Made by a program: the position numbers and the translations under genes. From assembly GCF_002953715.1 (NCBI RefSeq), contig NZ_CP025016.1, forward strand, positions 186,001-250,000: a stretch of 64,000 bases of DNA, read 5' to 3'. Source of the DNA: Rhizobium leguminosarum. GTDB taxonomy: Bacteria > Pseudomonadota > Alphaproteobacteria > Rhizobiales > Rhizobiaceae. The notes under the pieces were generated by a model, which searched no databases, had not been told where the DNA came from, and was given only the letters and a program-made list of their open reading frames with translations. Below are positions 61,034-64,000 of the stretch, in pieces (position 1 is the stretch's first letter; each line of letters opens with the position of its first letter).

Positions 61034-62555
61034 GGCCGGCCTCTGGGCTTTCCTGCCATTCGCCGGCCATCATCAGCCCCAGCCTGCGGGCGTCAGCGCC
61101 GTCGGCCTCGACGGGCGGTGACAGGCGGCCACCGACAATCGCCTGTATGCGATCGGCAAGCGCGATCACCTCGTCGAGGTCTTCGGAGATCAGCAGCACG
61201 GCAGTACCCTGCCGGCGGGCTTCGAGCAGGCGCGCATGCACGGCCGCTACTGCCCCTTCATCGAGGCCCCGCGCGGGCTGCGCGGCGATCAGGATGCGCG
61301 GCCGCCGAAGCAGGTTGCGGCCGAGAATGAGCTTCTGCATATTGCCGCCGGAGAGCAGCCGGGTGCGGATGACCGGGCCGCCGCCGCGGACATCGAACCC
61401 GTCGATGATTTCGCTCGCGAAGGCCATGCCCGCCTTGCGATTGACGAGGCCATTGCGCGAAAAACCCGGTGAGGCGATGCGCTCCAGCACGACGTTTTCC
61501 CAGATCGCCATTTCACCGATCACGCCCTCCTCGTTACGATCCTCGGGAATGCGGCCGATGCCGGCTTCGACGACATCGGCGACGCCGAGATTGCCGATGG
61601 CTTCCCCGAACAACATGAGGTCGCCGCCGCTGCGCGCCAGCATACCGGAGAGCAGATGAGCCAATGTCGCCTGGCCATTGCCTGAAACGCCGATGATGCC
61701 GAGGATCTCGCCTTGGTGCAGACGGAAGCTGATCGATTTCAATCGATCGACGCCGTCGATACGCACCGTCACATTGGCAGCTTCAAGGGCAACGGCACCC
61801 GGTGTCGACGCCTCGCGCACGGGCCGCGTCACGCGGCGACCGACCATCAGTTCGGCCAGTTCCGCCTTGCTGGTTTCCGATGCCTTGCGTTCGGCAACCA
61901 TCTTGCCGCCGCGCAGCACGACGATGCGGTCCGCCGCCACCATGACTTCGTCGAGTTTGTGGGAGATGAAGATCAGCGACAGGCCCTGGCGGGCCATTTC
62001 CTTCAGCGTCGTGAACAGCCGCTCGGCCTCGATATTGGTCAGCACCGCCGTCGGCTCGTCGAGGATCAGGATACGAGCATCGTTATAGAGCGCCTTGAGG
62101 ATCTCGACGCGCTGCTGTTCGCCGACCGACAGGTCGCCGAGACGGGCATCCGGATCGACCTTGAGGCCGAAGCGCTCGGAAATTGCCAGGAGCTTCTTTC
62201 GCGCCGCGGACGTTCCCGAGCGCCAGGACCACAGTTTTTCGGTGCCGGTCATGACATTTTCGAGGACGGTCAGATTGGGTGCCAGCGAGAAATGCTGATG
62301 CACCATGCCGACGCCGGCGCGGATCGCCGCACGCGGCTTGCCCTGCGGCACCTCCGTGCCCTCGATCAGAATTCGGCCGGCATCCGGCATGTAATGGCCG
62401 AAAAGGATGCTCATCAGCGTGGTCTTGCCCGCACCGTTCTCGCCGAGCAGGGCGACGACCTCACCCTTGGCGAGCATCATGGAGATATCGTCATTGGCGA
62501 GATTGTCGCCGAAGCGCTTGCTGACGCCTGCTATCTCCAGCACGGGCCTGGTCAT
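61023..62555 (-). CDS. ABC transporter ATP-binding protein with two ATPase domains (BMP/nucleoside class)
   Basis: A 510-residue ATPase from ATG 62555 (MTRPVLEIAGVSKRFGDNLA), which overlaps the amidase stop as ATGA; the frame remains open to 62591. Domain 1: Walker A GENGAGKTT, signature LSVGEQQRVEILKAL, Walker B ILILDEPTAVLT. Domain 2 is degenerate: GVSGNGQAT lacks the Walker A Lys and ILIAAQPARGLD replaces the Walker B Asp-Glu. Such asymmetry is usual in this class, so only one ATP site should hydrolyse well. Confidence 0.88.
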   Translation of the reverse strand: MTRPVLEIAGVSKRFGDNLANDDISMMLAKGEVVALLGENGAGKTTLMSILFGHYMPDAGRILIEGTEVPQGKPRAAIRAGVGMVHQHFSLAPNLTVLENVMTGTEKLWSWRSGTSAARKKLLAISERFGLKVDPDARLGDLSVGEQQRVEILKALYNDARILILDEPTAVLTNIEAERLFTTLKEMARQGLSLIFISHKLDEVMVAADRIVVLRGGKMVAERKASETSKAELAELMVGRRVTRPVREASTPGAVALEAANVTVRIDGVDRLKSISFRLHQGEILGIIGVSGNGQATLAHLLSGMLARSGGDLMLFGEAIGNLGVADVVEAGIGRIPEDRNEEGVIGEMAIWENVVLERIASPGFSRNGLVNRKAGMAFASEIIDGFDVRGGGPVIRTRLLSGGNMQKLILGRNLLRRPRILIAAQPARGLDEGAVAAVHARLLEARRQGTAVLLISEDLDEVIALADRIQAIVGGRLSPPVEADGADARRLGLMMAGEWQESPEAGHAI

Positions 62556-63964
62556 GACCGCAGTCCTGCAACGGGAAAACGGTGCTGCCACCGCCCCTCG
62601 GCCTCCAGGCGTGCGGCAAGCGACAGGAGGCGCGGCTCGTGGCCCATCGGCGCCATGATCTGCACCGGCAGCGGCATGGCGTGCTCATCCTGTCCGAAAG
62701 GCAGTGTCAAAGCAGGAAAACCCGAAATATTAGCGAGGCAGGCAAGCGGCGCAAATGCCGTCATCCGCTCGAGATGCAGATCCGTGTCGGCATGATCGGA
62801 CGGAAAGGAGCCGATCGCAAGAGGTGCGGAGGACAGCATCGGCATGAGGATGCAATCGACCCTGTCGAATAGCGCCCAGAGCTTATGGCTCACCAGGACG
62901 GCATCGTTCAACGTGTTCCAGAGCGATGTCGCCGACAGCGCCCGTCCGCGCGCAGCGAAGGCCTGCGTCAGCGGCTCGGCCCTGCCTTCATCGAGAGCCG
63001 CCGTCTTCATGAGTGCTGCGAGATTGACGGAGACGATATCGGCGAAGGCGCGGCCGCTTGAAGTGATGCTCCATTCGAACTCGGCCCAGTTCAGCGGAAC
63101 GATCTCGTGTCCGTCGCTCTCGAGTACACGCGCCGCACCCTCCACGGCTGCGAGCCGAGTGCCCTCCGTCGGGTAGGCCGAGCCGGTATCGGCAAGCAGG
63201 CCGATCCGCAAACGGCCGTTGTCGATATCGACAGGGGAGGGGTCCGGAAAAGGTCCTCGGGAATTGCCGCTCAGCCTGTCGAAAATCAGCGCCGTATCCC
63301 GCACGGAACGGCAGACCGCGAGTTCACTCGCAATGCCGGCAAGGTGGTTGCCGAAAGATGGCCCGCCCGGGATGGCGCCGCGCGTCGGCTTCATTCCGAC
63401 AAGGCCACAACAGGCGGCGGGCACACGGATCGAGCCGCCGGCGTCGGTCGCATGGGCAATCGCGACGATCCCGGCGGCAACCGCTGCTGCCGTCCCGCCG
63501 GAGGAGCCGCCCGCGGTGCGTGCGGGATCGAGTGGGTTGCGACAGACAGGACCGATCGCCGGTTCGCTGGCGAGCGACAGGCCGAATTCCGGGCTGGTCG
63601 TCAGGCCGAACAGACAGAAGCCGGCGTCGCGGAAACGGGCAGCCAGATCGGAGTCCGCTTCGCCGCCTTTTCTTTCGAAGAGACGGGAACCGGCCGTGAT
63701 CGGCAGGCCGGCAAAGGGGCCGCCAAGATCCTTCGCCAAGGTAGGCACACCGGCAAAGGGCCTGGCGGCAAAGCGATCGGGCGCGCTCCGCCGCTCCAGG
63801 TCGCGGTCGTCGGCCGAGGCAAGGCCCATGGCGGCATCGAGATAGGCGATTGCGCCGAGCGGCTCCTGCAGCACGGCTGCGGCAAGAGAAGCCTGCATCG
63901 CCTCCGCAGCGCTCAGCTTGCCATGCCTGATCGCTGCCGCCAGATCCGTCGCATCGCGACGCAT
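62552..63964 (-). CDS. Amidase-signature family hydrolase
   Basis: A 470-residue amidase. The Ser-cisSer-Lys triad can be placed as Lys78 (TLAKDLGG), the GGSSGG stretch at 152-157, and Ser178 in DAGGSIRVPA. The next segment CCGLVGMKPTRGAIPGG is typical of the family. It hydrolyses a linear amide or opens an amide product of ring cleavage. The ATG at 63964 lies 8 bases after the stop of the partial upstream gene, and it is coupled to the ATPase gene, so it belongs to the heterocycle-import operon. Confidence 0.88.
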   Translation of the reverse strand: MRRDATDLAAAIRHGKLSAAEAMQASLAAAVLQEPLGAIAYLDAAMGLASADDRDLERRSAPDRFAARPFAGVPTLAKDLGGPFAGLPITAGSRLFERKGGEADSDLAARFRDAGFCLFGLTTSPEFGLSLASEPAIGPVCRNPLDPARTAGGSSGGTAAAVAAGIVAIAHATDAGGSIRVPAACCGLVGMKPTRGAIPGGPSFGNHLAGIASELAVCRSVRDTALIFDRLSGNSRGPFPDPSPVDIDNGRLRIGLLADTGSAYPTEGTRLAAVEGAARVLESDGHEIVPLNWAEFEWSITSSGRAFADIVSVNLAALMKTAALDEGRAEPLTQAFAARGRALSATSLWNTLNDAVLVSHKLWALFDRVDCILMPMLSSAPLAIGSFPSDHADTDLHLERMTAFAPLACLANISGFPALTLPFGQDEHAMPLPVQIMAPMGHEPRLLSLAARLEAEGRWQHRFPVAGLRS

Positions 63965-63972
63965 CAGCCGAA

Positions 63973-64000
63973 TTACTTCGGCTCGTCCATCATCTTCGGA
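63973..64000 (-). CDS. 3' end of an upstream gene (partial), perhaps the BMP-class binding protein
   Basis: Only the last codons are visible, reading ...PKMMDEPK and a TAA stop at 63975-63973. The binding protein of the adjacent BMP-class importer is missing from the window and would be expected here, but eight residues cannot prove it. Confidence 0.4.

Noticed and set aside
1..64000. CRISPR arrays, tRNA, rRNA, insertion sequences, attachment sites, replication origin
   Set aside because: Reading through the window gave no regular spacer-repeat pattern, no cloverleaf-like gene, no transposase and no rep or parAB genes.

Overview
The window looks like a stretch of a Rhizobium genome, probably of the R. 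leguminosarum/R. etli group. The evidence is the high-GC coding style, the density of ABC transporters with LacI-type regulators, and intergenic palindromes of the rhizobial mosaic type (9209-9323, with worn copies near 6020 and 16960). I see no rRNA, tRNA, CRISPR array, insertion sequence or plasmid replication gene, so the replicon cannot be named.

Layout. (1) 1-3817, minus strand: a GbsR/MarR-type regulator followed by cydD and cydC (cydC runs off the left edge), preceded by a perfect 26-bp palindrome. (2) 4110-7617: single genes for a HupE/UreJ-type metal permease, a 2-hydroxyacid dehydrogenase, a TIM44-domain membrane protein and a YbaK-type editing protein. (3) 7865-15165, plus strand: a seven-gene operon with an ABC importer, a glycerophosphodiester phosphodiesterase, a LacI regulator and an inositol-monophosphatase-family protein, suggesting import and breakdown of a glycerophosphodiester such as glycerophosphoinositol. 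(4) 15215-17863: a TPR-GGDEF diguanylate cyclase and a divergent GDPD-like protein. (5) 17936-33688: an apparent organosulfur (or other heteroatom) scavenging region with two ABC importers, two NtaA/DszA-type flavin monooxygenases, two SfnB/DszC-type acyl-CoA-dehydrogenase-like enzymes and an aminotransferase. (6) 33730-41122: a LacI regulator divergent from a sugar operon (Gfo/Idh/MocA dehydrogenase, isomerase/epimerase, complete ABC importer), with strong RNA hairpins on both sides of the binding-protein gene. (7) 41376-50490: a LacI regulator with tandem operators, a ribose/fructose-type importer, and six enzymes rarely seen together (phosphotriesterase-like, GATase-like, BtpA-like, TenA-like without the usual Cys, PfkB kinase, IMPase-like). 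(8) 50510-54483, minus: a spermidine/iron-type ABC importer. (9) 54669-57666: msrA, a LysR regulator, an atypical SDR and an RraA-like aldolase. (10) 57729-64000, minus: a BMP-type nucleoside/heterocycle importer with an amidase and a cytosine-deaminase-like amidohydrolase; the tail of a further gene lies at the right edge.

Most of the window is therefore accessory nutrient scavenging. Genes within each cluster mostly overlap by 1-4 bases or are closely spaced, which supports operons. The best candidates for an undescribed system are region 7 and, in region 3, a permease carrying an unusual extracytoplasmic insert with a duplicated helix-hairpin-like motif. All functional names come from recognising motifs and gene context; no database search was possible.
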